Made by a program: the position numbers and the translations under genes. Shown here one piece after another: positions 53,177 to 62,782 of a DNA stretch of 64,000 nucleotides. Source of the stretch: an uncultured Acidobacteriaceae bacterium. GTDB taxonomy: Bacteria > Acidobacteriota > Terriglobia > Terriglobales > Acidobacteriaceae. The notes beneath the pieces were generated by a model. The model was not told where the DNA came from and did not search any database. It worked only from the letters and a program-made list of their open reading frames with translations. The stretch spans positions 29,438-93,437 of the forward strand of contig CAINJJ010000036.1 in assembly GCA_903849645.1 (NCBI GenBank). Direction: 5' to 3'. The stretch's first letter is position 1, and the number at the start of each line of letters is the position of its first letter.

Positions 53177-54769
53177 CTACAGCTTCTCCGCCACGCTCTT
53201 GGCCTGGGTAAAGAGGTAGAGATAGTCCGGGCCGCCCGCCTTGGAGTCTGTGCCGCTCATGTTGAAGCCGCCAAAGGGGTGCGCGCCCACCATGGCGCCG
53301 GTGCACTTGCGGTTGAAGTAGAGGTTGCCCACGTGGAACTCGCGGCGGGCATGGTCGAGCTTGGCGCGGTCGCTGGAGTAGATGGCGCCGGTGAGCCCAT
53401 ATTCCGTGTTGTTGGCCACCTGGAGCCCCTCGGCAAAGTTCTCCACCTTGATGAGCGCGAGGACCGGCCCGAAGATCTCTTCCTGGGCCAGCACCGCGTC
53501 CGGGGCGATGTCGGCAAAGACGGTCGGCTCAAGGAAGTAGCCGCCGTCCTCGGTCACCGGCGCGGACCCGCCAGCCACCAGCCGGCCTTCCCGCTTGCCG
53601 GTCTCGATATAGCCGAGCATGGAGTCGAGGGCGGCGCGGTTCACCACCGGGCCGAGGTTGTGGTTGGCCGCCGGGTCGCCCACGGTCAACTGCGCCACGC
53701 GCTCGCGCACGCGCTCCACAAACACGTCGTACAGGGGCGCCTCGATGATGGCGCGGGAACAGGCCGAGCACTTTTGCCCGCTGAAGCCGAAGGCAGAAGC
53801 AACGACGCCCTCGACAGCGGCGTCGAGGTCGGCGTCGGCGCAGACCAGGATCGAGTCCTTGCCGCCCATCTCCAGAATGGTGCGCTTGATCCAGATCTGG
53901 CCGGGCTGGGCCTTGGCCGCGCGCTCGTGGATCTCGAGGCCCACGGCCTTGGAGCCGGTGAAGGCGATGAAACGGGTCCTGGGATGCTCCACAATGGCGT
54001 TGCCGAAGCTGGCGCCGGAGCCGGGGCAGAAGTTGACCACGCCGCCGGGCATTCCGGCCTCTTCCAGCACTTCGACGAACTTGGCGGCGATGGTGGGCGC
54101 GTCGCTGGAGGGCTTGAGGATGACCGTGTTGCCGCACACGATGGAGGCCGCCGTCATGCCGGCCATGATGGCGAAGGGGAAGTTCCAGGGCGGAATGACC
54201 GCGCCCACGCCAAGCGGGATGTAGTGGAGCTCGTTGCGCTCGCCGGGGAACTGGATGGGCGTGGTGGCGGAGGCCAGGCGCAGGGCCTCGCGCGCATAGA
54301 ACTCCAGGAAGTCGATGGTCTCGCCCACATCGGCGTCGGTCTCGGCCCAGTTCTTGCCCACCTCATAGGTGAGCCAGGCGCGGAACTCGAAGGCCCGCTG
54401 GCGGATGATCTCCGCGGCGTTGAGAAGCAGGGAGACACGGGTCTCGACCGGGGTGCGGCTCCAGCTCTCGAAGGCATCGAGGGCGGCCTTCATGGCGAGA
54501 TTGGCGTGTTCTGCGCCAGCCTTCTGGTGGAGGCCTACGAGTTGCGCGGGGCGGGCCGGGTTGAGGGAGCGGATCTTGCCCTCGGTGCGGAGGCGCTGGC
54601 CGCCAATGACGAGGTCGTACTCGCGGCCGAGCTGGCCTCCGAGCTGGTCCAGCGCGGCCTTCATGGAGCGGGCGACGGAGGGCGATTTGAAGTCGACAAA
54701 GGCTTCATTGACAAACCCGCCCTGGGGCGAGCGCGGCTGAATCTGCGTGGAAAGCGAACTGGTAGCCAT
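53177..54769 (-). CDS. pruA: Delta-1-pyrroline-5-carboxylate dehydrogenase
   Basis: 530-residue aldehyde dehydrogenase oxidising glutamate semialdehyde to glutamate in proline and arginine catabolism. The catalytic cysteine is in GFSGQKCSACSR (C334), the general-base glutamate in ILEMGGKD (E300) and the oxyanion asparagine in VIPPWNFPFA (N196). The N-terminal extension and the FGGFNMSGTDSKAGGPDYL end match the RocA-type monofunctional enzyme. ATG 54769 is used; no strong ribosome site is visible. No PutA proline dehydrogenase is in the window. Confidence 0.92.
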   Translation of the reverse strand: MATSSLSTQIQPRSPQGGFVNEAFVDFKSPSVARSMKAALDQLGGQLGREYDLVIGGQRLRTEGKIRSLNPARPAQLVGLHQKAGAEHANLAMKAALDAFESWSRTPVETRVSLLLNAAEIIRQRAFEFRAWLTYEVGKNWAETDADVGETIDFLEFYAREALRLASATTPIQFPGERNELHYIPLGVGAVIPPWNFPFAIMAGMTAASIVCGNTVILKPSSDAPTIAAKFVEVLEEAGMPGGVVNFCPGSGASFGNAIVEHPRTRFIAFTGSKAVGLEIHERAAKAQPGQIWIKRTILEMGGKDSILVCADADLDAAVEGVVASAFGFSGQKCSACSRAIIEAPLYDVFVERVRERVAQLTVGDPAANHNLGPVVNRAALDSMLGYIETGKREGRLVAGGSAPVTEDGGYFLEPTVFADIAPDAVLAQEEIFGPVLALIKVENFAEGLQVANNTEYGLTGAIYSSDRAKLDHARREFHVGNLYFNRKCTGAMVGAHPFGGFNMSGTDSKAGGPDYLYLFTQAKSVAEKL

Positions 54770-54833
54770 AACGCATCGATTGTAGCCGAGGGGCGGGTTA
54801 CGCGACGACCCCAACAGACCAGTGAGTATGAGG

Positions 54834-55757
54834 CTAGCGAGCGGGGGATTGCGGAGGATGGTGCGCCCAGGCTTCGACGCCAAGGCTGCGGCAGGAGAGC
54901 GTGGCGATCTGGGCGGCACGGCGCAGGGATGGCTCGAACTGCCCGGTCAGCGCAAAGAAGTGGCAGAAGGCGCCGTGGAGGACGTCGCCCGCGCCGAGGG
55001 TGTCGGCGGCGTCGATGGGCTCGATTTCGATGGCGAAGCGGCGGCCGCGGTCGGAGCCGAAAATTGGCTTTGCGCCGCGGGTCACGGCGGCAAACGGGAC
55101 GCCCTGGGCGGCGAACCAGGCCAGGGTTGCCTCGGGTCCGGATTCCTGGCCGGGGACGCGAAACCGCTCGCTGCAGATGGCAGCGGTGAGCAGGGGCGCC
55201 AACTCTGCGGTGAGGGGCTTCCAGCTTCCGCCGTCGAGGCAGAGGGCTGTGCCGGCGGCGCGGCAGGCGGCCAGCAGGGGCAGCGTTTCGTTGAGGTGAA
55301 AGCCGTCACAGAGGGCGACCGGCGGCGGCGCGGCCCACGCGGCGGGGACCTCGGCTGCCCAGGAGCCGGTCAGGCGGCGCAGGGGAACGCTGGAGATGGG
55401 CGGATTCACGATGGTGCGGCTGCTGGTGGCCGCGCTCAGCAGGACGGTGGAAAGAGGCGCTTCGTAGGCTGAGCCGTCCGCCAGGTCGAGCAGTTGGATG
55501 CCGAGCCGGTTCAGTTCACGGCGCACTGCCGCGGCCGCCATGCCCTGGCCCAAGGCTGTGATGAGCAGGGAAACGCCGCCGAGCAGCGCGTGGGTGATGG
55601 CCGCGTTGACGGCCGGGCCGCCGGGCGCGGCGTGGAAGGCGCGGGCGTAGGCCTTGGTGTCCTCCTCGGGGAGCGTGTCGAGCCGGTAAAGGACGTCGAG
55701 CGTGGCGCGGCCAATGAAAAGGATGCGTGGCTTGCAGGCTCCGGTCTCAGTGGTCAT
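54834..55757 (-). CDS. PfkB-family carbohydrate kinase
   Basis: 307 residues, ribokinase superfamily. The signature near the C-terminus is DAADTLGAGDVLHGAFC with the catalytic Asp in GAGD; the N-terminus has FIGRATLDVLYRLD and the GG loop APGGPAVNAA. It is a different subgroup from the PfkB kinase at 2.9 kb. Upstream of pruA on the same strand with 64 nt between, so co-transcription is plausible. Substrate not identifiable. Confidence 0.85.
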   Translation of the reverse strand: MTTETGACKPRILFIGRATLDVLYRLDTLPEEDTKAYARAFHAAPGGPAVNAAITHALLGGVSLLITALGQGMAAAAVRRELNRLGIQLLDLADGSAYEAPLSTVLLSAATSSRTIVNPPISSVPLRRLTGSWAAEVPAAWAAPPPVALCDGFHLNETLPLLAACRAAGTALCLDGGSWKPLTAELAPLLTAAICSERFRVPGQESGPEATLAWFAAQGVPFAAVTRGAKPIFGSDRGRRFAIEIEPIDAADTLGAGDVLHGAFCHFFALTGQFEPSLRRAAQIATLSCRSLGVEAWAHHPPQSPAR

Positions 55758-56095
55758 GGGTCGATTGTACGGAGCGTGGGGGGGTGACAGGATTGAACAG
55801 GGCGCGAGGGCAGAGGTCTCGGGCTGCCCACCCGGATTGGGTGGCAGGTGAATGGGGGGGGGCGCGCCAAGTTACTGGAAGACAGGCCGACGGGTCCAGG
55901 TTCATGGTTCCCAGCCCTCCACAAAGAACGTGGAAGATGGGCACCCGCTTTTGTGGGTTAGTTGAGTCTTGGGAGGCGTAGGGTGGGCCACCCGCCCTTT
56001 GAGGGTTGACCGGGCCACCTGCCCGGATGGAAGCCAAGAACGAGCAAACCGCCCCGAAGGACGGCTCGCGGAGGGATCAGAGAGCCCTACAGCCG
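55758..56095. other. 338-bp non-coding spacer with hairpins
   Basis: No supported gene. Several inverted repeats are visible: GCCCACCC against GGGTGGC (55826-55845, one bulged base), CCACAAA (55919-55925) against TTTGTGG (55950-55956) around GAACGTGGAAGATGGGCACCC, and GGGTGG-G-CCACCC (55981-55993). They look like decayed repeat elements but do not match the GGCACGACT REP family. This is the left edge of the lower-GC island. Confidence 0.5.
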
Positions 56096-56731
56096 CTACT
56101 GATCGCCTATCTTCGTAACGATCAGGTGCGGATTGGCGACGTTCAGCGGCGTGCCGTCCTTGGTGAACTTCACTTCCAGCACGTACTTCTTACCCGGCAG
56201 GGTCGCGAAGCTCCCAAGGAACTTGAAGATGTTGTCCTTTGGATACATGCCTGCGGCATGAGTTGTGCTTGATCCGCTATATGTGATTTTCCCATCCTCC
56301 CAGACGGTCCAGTCTGCTCGAAGCAACCGATCATTGAGAGGGCAGTCCTTCCAAGATTCGGGCGAATCATCAGCGGTCGTCATCATGCATACCATTTGTG
56401 GCGTTGGAAATGGCTTCTCCACCTGAACCATGATCCAGTACCAGCTCGACGGAGGAGAGAACTCAGGCGTTCGGACGGTTCCAACCGCGAGCGACACCGG
56501 GATATCCACGACGGAGTATCGATACGGATGATCTTTATCGGAATAACAATGCTTGATTGGCTTGATCTCCGGGGTCATTTTGAGGTCATGAATTTTGTGA
56601 AAAGTCTCCTCGACGGTATAGCAACGCTTATCGCTGTTTTGACCACGTGCCGGTGCACTGTACAGCAGCACGGCAAAACAAAAAAGGGCGGCAATTACTG
56701 TGCCATAGCTGTTTCTGACTAATTGTTCCAT
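56096..56731 (-). CDS. Unknown secreted protein, candidate partner of the Rhs tip
   Basis: 211 residues with a signal peptide (VIAALFCFAVLLYSAPARG) and four cysteines in the mature part. No family recognised. The mature part is beta-rich, and its base composition is plainly less GC-rich than the surrounding genes. AAAGGATGG precedes ATG 56731. It directly follows, on the same strand, an Rhs C-terminal remnant with a papain-like tip, so it could be a periplasmic immunity protein; this is only inference from order and size. Confidence 0.55.
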   Translation of the reverse strand: MEQLVRNSYGTVIAALFCFAVLLYSAPARGQNSDKRCYTVEETFHKIHDLKMTPEIKPIKHCYSDKDHPYRYSVVDIPVSLAVGTVRTPEFSPPSSWYWIMVQVEKPFPTPQMVCMMTTADDSPESWKDCPLNDRLLRADWTVWEDGKITYSGSSTTHAAGMYPKDNIFKFLGSFATLPGKKYVLEVKFTKDGTPLNVANPHLIVTKIGDQ

Positions 56732-56785
56732 CGTTCACCATCCTTTTCATGTTTTGTTGTCTCGGTGCCCCTTATCAACCTTCAT

Positions 56786-57514
56786 CTAGTGTTCCGCCCA
56801 CAGTACTCCGGCCAGGATGGCTGGCCCAAACACCTCGGCGTGGGGCACACCCGAAACCCCTCCTGCATGTAGGACGCTCTCGACGAACTGTGCGCAGTTA
56901 TTGAAGATCAAGTTATAGTGCCCGGGATTATCTTTCCGACTGCTCATTGCGTCCTTCATCGCTGCGGCCTGATCCGCCGAAATCGGGATGTGTCGGTAAT
57001 AATGCTGCGCGACCTCGCCGCTGGGGCTGGTATGTGCCTGCAGATCGTCCTCTGGGTTTCCCGCAGGAGCCCCGAACAATCGCTTGTACCAAGGAACATG
57101 GGAATCTTTGGTCGAGTATCCCTGCGTATCATCGGTATCGACGCCTACTCCGATGTGCCCAAAACCTCCGGCACTCTTCGGCCAGTACGAAACGCTCACA
57201 TAATCAGTGCTTTGACCCTGAGTCGAATTCGCATTCTGCTGTTGGGCCACATCTGTTCGCGACAATGGATTATTCCGAACATAAGCATACAGATTCAAGC
57301 TTTGCGGATCGTCCAGTTTTGCGTACGGCACCGGCTCTTCCTTCGCGCTCCAGTCCGGCGACAGGAACCGGCCCATCACACTGCTGTAGTAGCGTGCTTC
57401 GAAGTAGTCGTTTCCAGATTCTGAGTCACGTTCTTTGCCGGTGAAACGGTGTGGCGAGAAGCGCAGTGTGGTTGCACAAACGGCGGAGTCCGTCATAGAT
57501 GTGGACACCTCCAT
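56786..57514 (-). pseudogene. Rhs-repeat core C-terminal remnant with NNC-type tip domain
   Basis: About 243 codons, starting at ATG 57514 or 57496. The Rhs core end is plain: FTGKERDSESGNDYFEARYYSSVMGRFLSPDW and NLYAYVRNNPLSRTD. Where the core normally has DPDGH the sequence switches to a variable tip of about 150 residues with GGFGHIGVGVDTDD and FNNCAQFVESVLHAGG, a pattern compatible with a papain/NlpC-like cysteine peptidase or amidase (His then NNC). The N-terminal part of the Rhs protein is missing, so it is a truncated copy; sequence like part of the core (TYDGGVHIYDGLRR) appears in another frame just upstream, hinting at a frameshift. Lower GC than neighbours. Confidence 0.7.
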
Positions 57515-57567
57515 CGTAGGTGAATCCCAGGGGTGGTGAGGGTGGCCCTGGGATTTGGGGCGGGCGT

Positions 57568-60500
57568 TCATCGGGTTTCGGTGAGGGCGTCGGTGGCTTT
57601 GGACATTTTGGCGGTGCGTTCGAGTTTTTCCCAGTTGAAGGGTTTGCCGTCGATGGCGCGCTTGAGGGTTTTGAAGAGGACGATGGAGAAGACCTGGCGG
57701 TAGGCGAAGCGCTGCAGCCAGATGTGGAAGAGGAGCCATCCGTCGCCCTTGTTGGCGGGGTGGCGGCGCTCGAGGGAGAAGGCGATGGAGGAGGTGAGGA
57801 AGTCGATGAGGAGGAATGCGCCGAAGTAGGCGAGGAGCTTTTCAAAGCTGGCCGCCGAAGCCGCCTCGGGGTGGTAGTAGCGGTCCACGAAGTAGTGGAT
57901 GACGCCGGCCACAAACATGAGGTCGATGAAGGGCGAGACGAGGGGCAGGAGCATCTGGAAGATGAGGATGTTGGGCAGGGCGAAGAGGCCCATGGCCTTG
58001 TTGCGGACGAAGGCGAGGCGGTGCTTCCAGACGGCCTGGAGGATGCCGAAGGACCAGCGGAAGCGCTGGCGCATGAGGCCCTTGGCGTCGATGGGCGCCT
58101 CGGTGAAGGCGAGGGAGCGGTCCTCGTAGACGACCTTGAGCTTGAGCTCGAGCAGGGCCATGGTGAGGTCGGCGTCTTCGGCGACTGTGTTGATGGGGTA
58201 GCCGCCGACGGCCTTGACGGGGGCGGTGCGCCACGCGCCGATGGCGCCGGGGACGACGGTGACCACGTTGAAGAGGTCGAGGGCGCGGCGCTCGAAGTTC
58301 TGGCTGGTGATGTATTCAAGGGCCTGCCAGCGGGTCCAGAGGTTGACGCGGTTGCCGACTTTGGCGTTGCCGGCGACGGCGCCGATGAGCGGATCTTCAA
58401 AGTGGGGGATGAGCTTGGAGATGGCGTCGGAGGCGATGACGGTATCGGCGTCGATGCCGACGTAGATCTCTTCCTGGAGCAGTTCGAGAGCGTAGTTGAG
58501 GGCCGCGGCCTTGCCGCCATTGGGCTTGGTGAGCACCTGCACGCGCCCCGAGGCGATTTCAGCGGTGTAGGCGGCTTTGGCCACCTCAAAGGTGCGGTCG
58601 CTGGAGCCGTCGTCGATGACGATGATGTGCAGGTTGGGGTAGTCGGAGTTGAGCACCGAGCGGACGGTGCGCACGATGACGGTCTCTTCGTTGTAGGCGG
58701 GAATGAGGACGGCGACCCTGGGGTTGTAGCCGGGCGAGGCCACGCGGTGAGGGCGGCGGAGGCGGTCAATGATGGCCAGGACGCCGACGAGGATGAGGCG
58801 GGCGCTCATGAGGATGTCGCCTACAAAGAACGCCATGACGATGAAGTGGCCGATGATGGCGAGGCCGGAGAAGGCGATGGAGTCAGGCAGGGCGCGGACG
58901 TATTGCCGGACGGTGAGCTGCGGCATGACCTCGGCGGTGGTTTTGCCCATGAGGGCGGAGACGGGGACGATGGTGTAGCCGTGGGCGCGGAGGGTGTCGA
59001 TCAGAACAGGCAGGGCGGCCACGGTGGCGGAGCGGTCGCCGCCGCCGTCGTGGAGCAGGATGATGGAGCCGCGAAACTGGGGCTTCACCTTCATGGTGGC
59101 CAGTTGGTCGAGGATGGATTGCGAGATCTCGGCGGGGGACTTGCGGGGATGCTCGTCCCAGTCATCGGTGTCCATCTTGTTGCCGATGATGGTGTAGCCC
59201 TCCTGCTGGATGTGTTCCACGGGGGCGGCCTGGTCGTCGGTGTCGGGCTCCTGGTCAATGGAGTAGGGGGGGCGGAAGTAGAGGGGCTGCACGCCGAGCT
59301 TGCTGGCGAAGAGGCGCTCGGTAAGGGTGAGTTCCAGGTCGAGCTGGCGCTGGGAGATTTCGCTGATGTCGGGATGCGAGTAGGTGTGGTTGCCGATCTC
59401 GTTGCCTTCGCGCATCACGCGTTTCATGAGGCCGACGTTCTCCTGGGCCTCGGCGCCGATCATCATGAAGGTTCCCTTGACGCCCTTGGCCTTGAGGATG
59501 TCGAGGATCTTCGGGGTCCACTTGGGGTCAGGGCCGTCGTCAAACGAGAGGGCGACCTGGGTGGGGTGGTAACCGTACTGCTCCACGGTGTAGGTGTGGG
59601 GGTAGACGTCCATGTGCTCATCGACGATGAGCTTGATGCGCGGGTCGGGCTCGTCGGTGTCCACGGTGACGGTGCGGCGGCCGGGCTGGGGATGGCCGGT
59701 GACGCGAAGGATGTCCCCATCGCCCTCGGTGTCCACGTCGTGGCCGGGGAGCAGGGTGTCGAGATCCTGGAGGGACTCGGGATTGCTGGGCTTGTCCCAG
59801 ATGTTCCAGATGGTGCTGTCCTCTGAGCCCAGTCGCCAGAGGGCGAAGGTCTGCAGTCCGAGGCCGCGGGCGGCGCGGAGCTCGTTGAGCATGGTGACGC
59901 CATCGAGAAACCAGACGACGTGGCGCTGGTTGTTGTCCTCATCGATGTATTCGTAGTGGGGGTTGAGGGTGTCGTAGTCGAGGTCGAGGTCGGCGTCGGC
60001 GTCGGCGGCGCGCTGCCATGCCTCGGCCACCTGGAGCACGTCGGTGTTGAGGATGTGCGGCTTGGGATGCCTGCGATCCTTGGGGTCGGGAATGGAGAGT
60101 GTCCAGTCGTAGCCATAGTTGCCGAGGGCGCAGATGATCTTCTCTTTGGGGACCACCTTGAGGACGCGGACGAGGTTGTCGACAAACCATTTCTGACTGG
60201 CAACCGGTCCGGGGGCGCTCTCGACTTCGTGCTCGTCGTAGTTCATGAGCAGGATGCCGTCGGAGTTGGCGGCGAGGAGCTTGAGGTCCTCGTCTTCCGT
60301 GGAGACGGCGGTATTGACATAGAGGCGCAGGTTGCGCGAGTGCATGTCGGCATAGAGCTCACGCACAAAGGTCAGGTAGCCCTCGTCGGCGTTGTCGGGC
60401 AGGTTTTCGATGTCGAGCGACAGGCCGCGGTAGACCGGATAAGCGGTGAGCAGGCGGATGATCTGCTGGCGGAGCGCGGAGCGTTTGCCCAGATCATTGA

Positions 60501-61092
60501 GCACCGCGCCAAACTCGGGGTCGAACATCTGCTTGCGCGGGTTGAAGTTGTTGAGGTGAGGGAAGATTTCAGTGTCTTCCTTGGCGCCCTGAATGACCCG
60601 CTTGACCTTGTTGAGTTCATCGGGGTCGCGCACCTGGCCGTTGTCGATGACAGCGTATTCGCGGTTGTCGCCGGTGAGGCCGAGCAGGTTTCCGTCGGGC
60701 GCGTTGGTGTGGAGCCACTCGGGAAAGAGCATGTCGATCTGGTGGACGTGCTCCTTGAGCGAGGAGTAGCTGTCGGCGTCGTCCTGCACATAGTAGGCGG
60801 CGCGCAATCCTTCGCCGGTGTTGAAGGGGATGTCAGAGGGCTTGCGGTCAGTCTTGCGCCGCGCCGGACGGGCAGCTTTGGCGCCGCGGGGGACTGGCGG
60901 GCGGGCGTTGAGGGCCTTGTAGTTGTGTTTGGGCGCGGGCAGCAGCAGCTCAGGCAACTGCTGATAGCGCAGCACGTTGAAGATGAAGCCGGCCAGAACC
61001 AGCGTGGAAACAACGGCCGTAATGTCGAGGATGCGGCGAAGGCGCTTCCATCGTTTCCGCTGCGGGTCAAAGAATATCTGTTTATCGGGCAT
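57568..61092 (-). CDS. GH18-like / polysaccharide deacetylase / GT2 fusion membrane protein
   Basis: 1174-residue single polypeptide. In order: one N-terminal transmembrane helix (about 22-42); a GH18-like glycosidase domain (about 95-440) with GLSLDIENL, where D and E are the chitinase-type pair (226-229); a NodB-type deacetylase (about 505-715) with SFDDGPD (516-522), NHTYSHPD and FRPPYS; further membrane helices (735-778); a family 2 glycosyltransferase (about 790-1030) with IDDGS, DADT (881), EDAD (972-975) and QRFRW (1009-1013); and C-terminal membrane helices. This combines what PgaB and PgaC do as separate proteins in poly-N-acetylglucosamine production, with the hydrolase first. It probably makes and trims an exported N-acetylhexosamine polymer. 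Start ATG 61092. Confidence 0.88.
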   Translation of the reverse strand: MPDKQIFFDPQRKRWKRLRRILDITAVVSTLVLAGFIFNVLRYQQLPELLLPAPKHNYKALNARPPVPRGAKAARPARRKTDRKPSDIPFNTGEGLRAAYYVQDDADSYSSLKEHVHQIDMLFPEWLHTNAPDGNLLGLTGDNREYAVIDNGQVRDPDELNKVKRVIQGAKEDTEIFPHLNNFNPRKQMFDPEFGAVLNDLGKRSALRQQIIRLLTAYPVYRGLSLDIENLPDNADEGYLTFVRELYADMHSRNLRLYVNTAVSTEDEDLKLLAANSDGILLMNYDEHEVESAPGPVASQKWFVDNLVRVLKVVPKEKIICALGNYGYDWTLSIPDPKDRRHPKPHILNTDVLQVAEAWQRAADADADLDLDYDTLNPHYEYIDEDNNQRHVVWFLDGVTMLNELRAARGLGLQTFALWRLGSEDSTIWNIWDKPSNPESLQDLDTLLPGHDVDTEGDGDILRVTGHPQPGRRTVTVDTDEPDPRIKLIVDEHMDVYPHTYTVEQYGYHPTQVALSFDDGPDPKWTPKILDILKAKGVKGTFMMIGAEAQENVGLMKRVMREGNEIGNHTYSHPDISEISQRQLDLELTLTERLFASKLGVQPLYFRPPYSIDQEPDTDDQAAPVEHIQQEGYTIIGNKMDTDDWDEHPRKSPAEISQSILDQLATMKVKPQFRGSIILLHDGGGDRSATVAALPVLIDTLRAHGYTIVPVSALMGKTTAEVMPQLTVRQYVRALPDSIAFSGLAIIGHFIVMAFFVGDILMSARLILVGVLAIIDRLRRPHRVASPGYNPRVAVLIPAYNEETVIVRTVRSVLNSDYPNLHIIVIDDGSSDRTFEVAKAAYTAEIASGRVQVLTKPNGGKAAALNYALELLQEEIYVGIDADTVIASDAISKLIPHFEDPLIGAVAGNAKVGNRVNLWTRWQALEYITSQNFERRALDLFNVVTVVPGAIGAWRTAPVKAVGGYPINTVAEDADLTMALLELKLKVVYEDRSLAFTEAPIDAKGLMRQRFRWSFGILQAVWKHRLAFVRNKAMGLFALPNILIFQMLLPLVSPFIDLMFVAGVIHYFVDRYYHPEAASAASFEKLLAYFGAFLLIDFLTSSIAFSLERRHPANKGDGWLLFHIWLQRFAYRQVFSIVLFKTLKRAIDGKPFNWEKLERTAKMSKATDALTETR

Positions 61093-61179
61093 GAACGGTC
61101 TCGTTTACCGGGCTTCTCTTGACTATAAGCGGGCGAAGAAGGCGGGGAAACTGCGCCCAGCCCAAGGAGATAGCGGAAA

Positions 61180-62667
61180 ATGGAGCAAAGGGGCGAAAAC
61201 CGGTCGCAAGCGGTCGACGCTATACAGTACGAATCTATGGAAGAGGCACCCCAGAGTCAATTGAAGGCCGCGCGGCCGGCTGCATCCCGCGTGCGCGATG
61301 GGCTGTCGGTAGGGCTGGCGCTGGCCGCCGGGCTGGGGCTGCGGCTGTGGATGCTGGGGCATCTCTACGAGGTGACGGGCGACGCGCAGGTCTATGGCGA
61401 GCTGGCCAAGAACCTGCTGCGGCGGGGGCAGTATGCGCAGTCGCTGGCCACGGGCGCGCTGCACCCGACGCTGATTCGGCTGCCTGGGTTTCCGCTGCTG
61501 CTGGCGGCGTGTTTCCGCGTCTTTGGGATGGAGAACTACGCCTCGGTGACCTGGGTGGCGATTGCCCTGGAGCTTGTGGGCTGCCTGCTGCTGGCCGACT
61601 GCGCCCGCCGCATCGCACCGCCGGTGCTGGCGCGGGGAGCGGCCCACGCGACGCTGTGGCTGGGGGTTCTGTGCCCTTTCACGGCCTCGTACGCGGCGCT
61701 TCCGCTCACGGAGACGCCCACGCTGTTTGTGCTGGCGCTGGCGCTGTGGGCGGCGGCGCGGTTTCGCAACAAGCCGGAGTGGGGGAGCGCGCTGTGGTTT
61801 ACCCTGGCCGTAACCTACGCGGCCCTGCTGCGGCCGGATGGCGCCCTGGCCGCGGTGGCGCTCGCCCCGGCATTGCTGGTGGGGCTGCCGAAGGGGAGCG
61901 GGACGCCGACAACGGGGAAGCTGGCGCGGATGGCGCTGGTCTGCACTCTGCTGGCGCTGACGCCCTTTGCCGTCTGGACGGCGCGCAACTGGCGGGTCTT
62001 TCACGTCTTTCAGCCGCTCGCGCCGCGTTCGGCGGCGGACCCCGGCGACCCGACCCATCCCGGCTTCGATGACTGGGTCAAGACCTGGTGCCTGGATTTT
62101 GTCTCCACCTACGACATTTACTGGAATGTGCCGCAGGGGCCGCTGGAGATGGACAAGCTGCCCAGCCGGGCGTTTGACTCCCCCGCGCAATATGCCCAGA
62201 CAGCCGCGCTGGTTGCGGACTACAACGCGGGGCAGGTGCTGACGCAGGCGCTGGACGCGCGTTTTGAGCAACTGGCGCGGGAGCGGGTCGCGGCGCATCC
62301 CTTCCGGTCAAGGCTGTGGCTTCCGCTGGGGCGGGTGGCGGACATGACGCTGCGCCCCAGGGTGGAGAACCTGCCCATCGACCTGGACTGGTGGGTCTAT
62401 GCGCGTCACTACAGCGAGACGCGGTTCAGTTGGGCGTGGGCGGGGTTGAATGGCCTGTACCTGGCGCTGGGCGTTGCGGGGCTGTGCCTGCGGCCGCGGA
62501 TGTGGGGCGCGATGCTGGCCTATTTTCTGCTGCGCAGCGCGCTGCTGGCGACCATTGAAGCTCCGGAGGCGCGCTACACGCTGGAGTACTTTCCGATGCT
62601 GTTTGTGCTGGGCGGCGTGGCGGCGGCAGGGGTGGTGGCGAGAGTTAGTAGCGCCCGCTGCAATTAA
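61180..62667 (+). CDS. GT39/ArnT-like polytopic membrane glycosyltransferase
   Basis: 495-residue membrane protein with about ten helices. The first outer loop carries YEVTGDAQVYGELAKNLLRRGQY, an acidic motif like the GT39 catalytic DE, and later HPTLIRLPGFPLLLA, the conserved substrate loop. ATG 61180 follows AAGGAGA at 9 nt, a good fit; ATG 61237 is a shorter alternative. It diverges from the GH18-NodB-GT2 gene across 87 bp, so the two might share a promoter region. Acceptor unknown. Confidence 0.75.
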   Translation: MEQRGENRSQAVDAIQYESMEEAPQSQLKAARPAASRVRDGLSVGLALAAGLGLRLWMLGHLYEVTGDAQVYGELAKNLLRRGQYAQSLATGALHPTLIRLPGFPLLLAACFRVFGMENYASVTWVAIALELVGCLLLADCARRIAPPVLARGAAHATLWLGVLCPFTASYAALPLTETPTLFVLALALWAAARFRNKPEWGSALWFTLAVTYAALLRPDGALAAVALAPALLVGLPKGSGTPTTGKLARMALVCTLLALTPFAVWTARNWRVFHVFQPLAPRSAADPGDPTHPGFDDWVKTWCLDFVSTYDIYWNVPQGPLEMDKLPSRAFDSPAQYAQTAALVADYNAGQVLTQALDARFEQLARERVAAHPFRSRLWLPLGRVADMTLRPRVENLPIDLDWWVYARHYSETRFSWAWAGLNGLYLALGVAGLCLRPRMWGAMLAYFLLRSALLATIEAPEARYTLEYFPMLFVLGGVAAAGVVARVSSARCN

Positions 62668-62782
62668 GGTCGGTTGCAGATGCCGGCGTGGGGTTGGATG
62701 CAGGGAGTAGGCTTCCGTCAGCGGCCAAACAGGATGCGGAAAAAGGCCTGTCTTTGGGGAAGAAGCCTGAAATGCACACCCC

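Noticed and set aside
57426..58769. Second frame over the GT2 domain
   Set aside because: Pro/Ser-rich shadow of the fusion protein; only its first residues touch Rhs-like sequence, which is reported separately.
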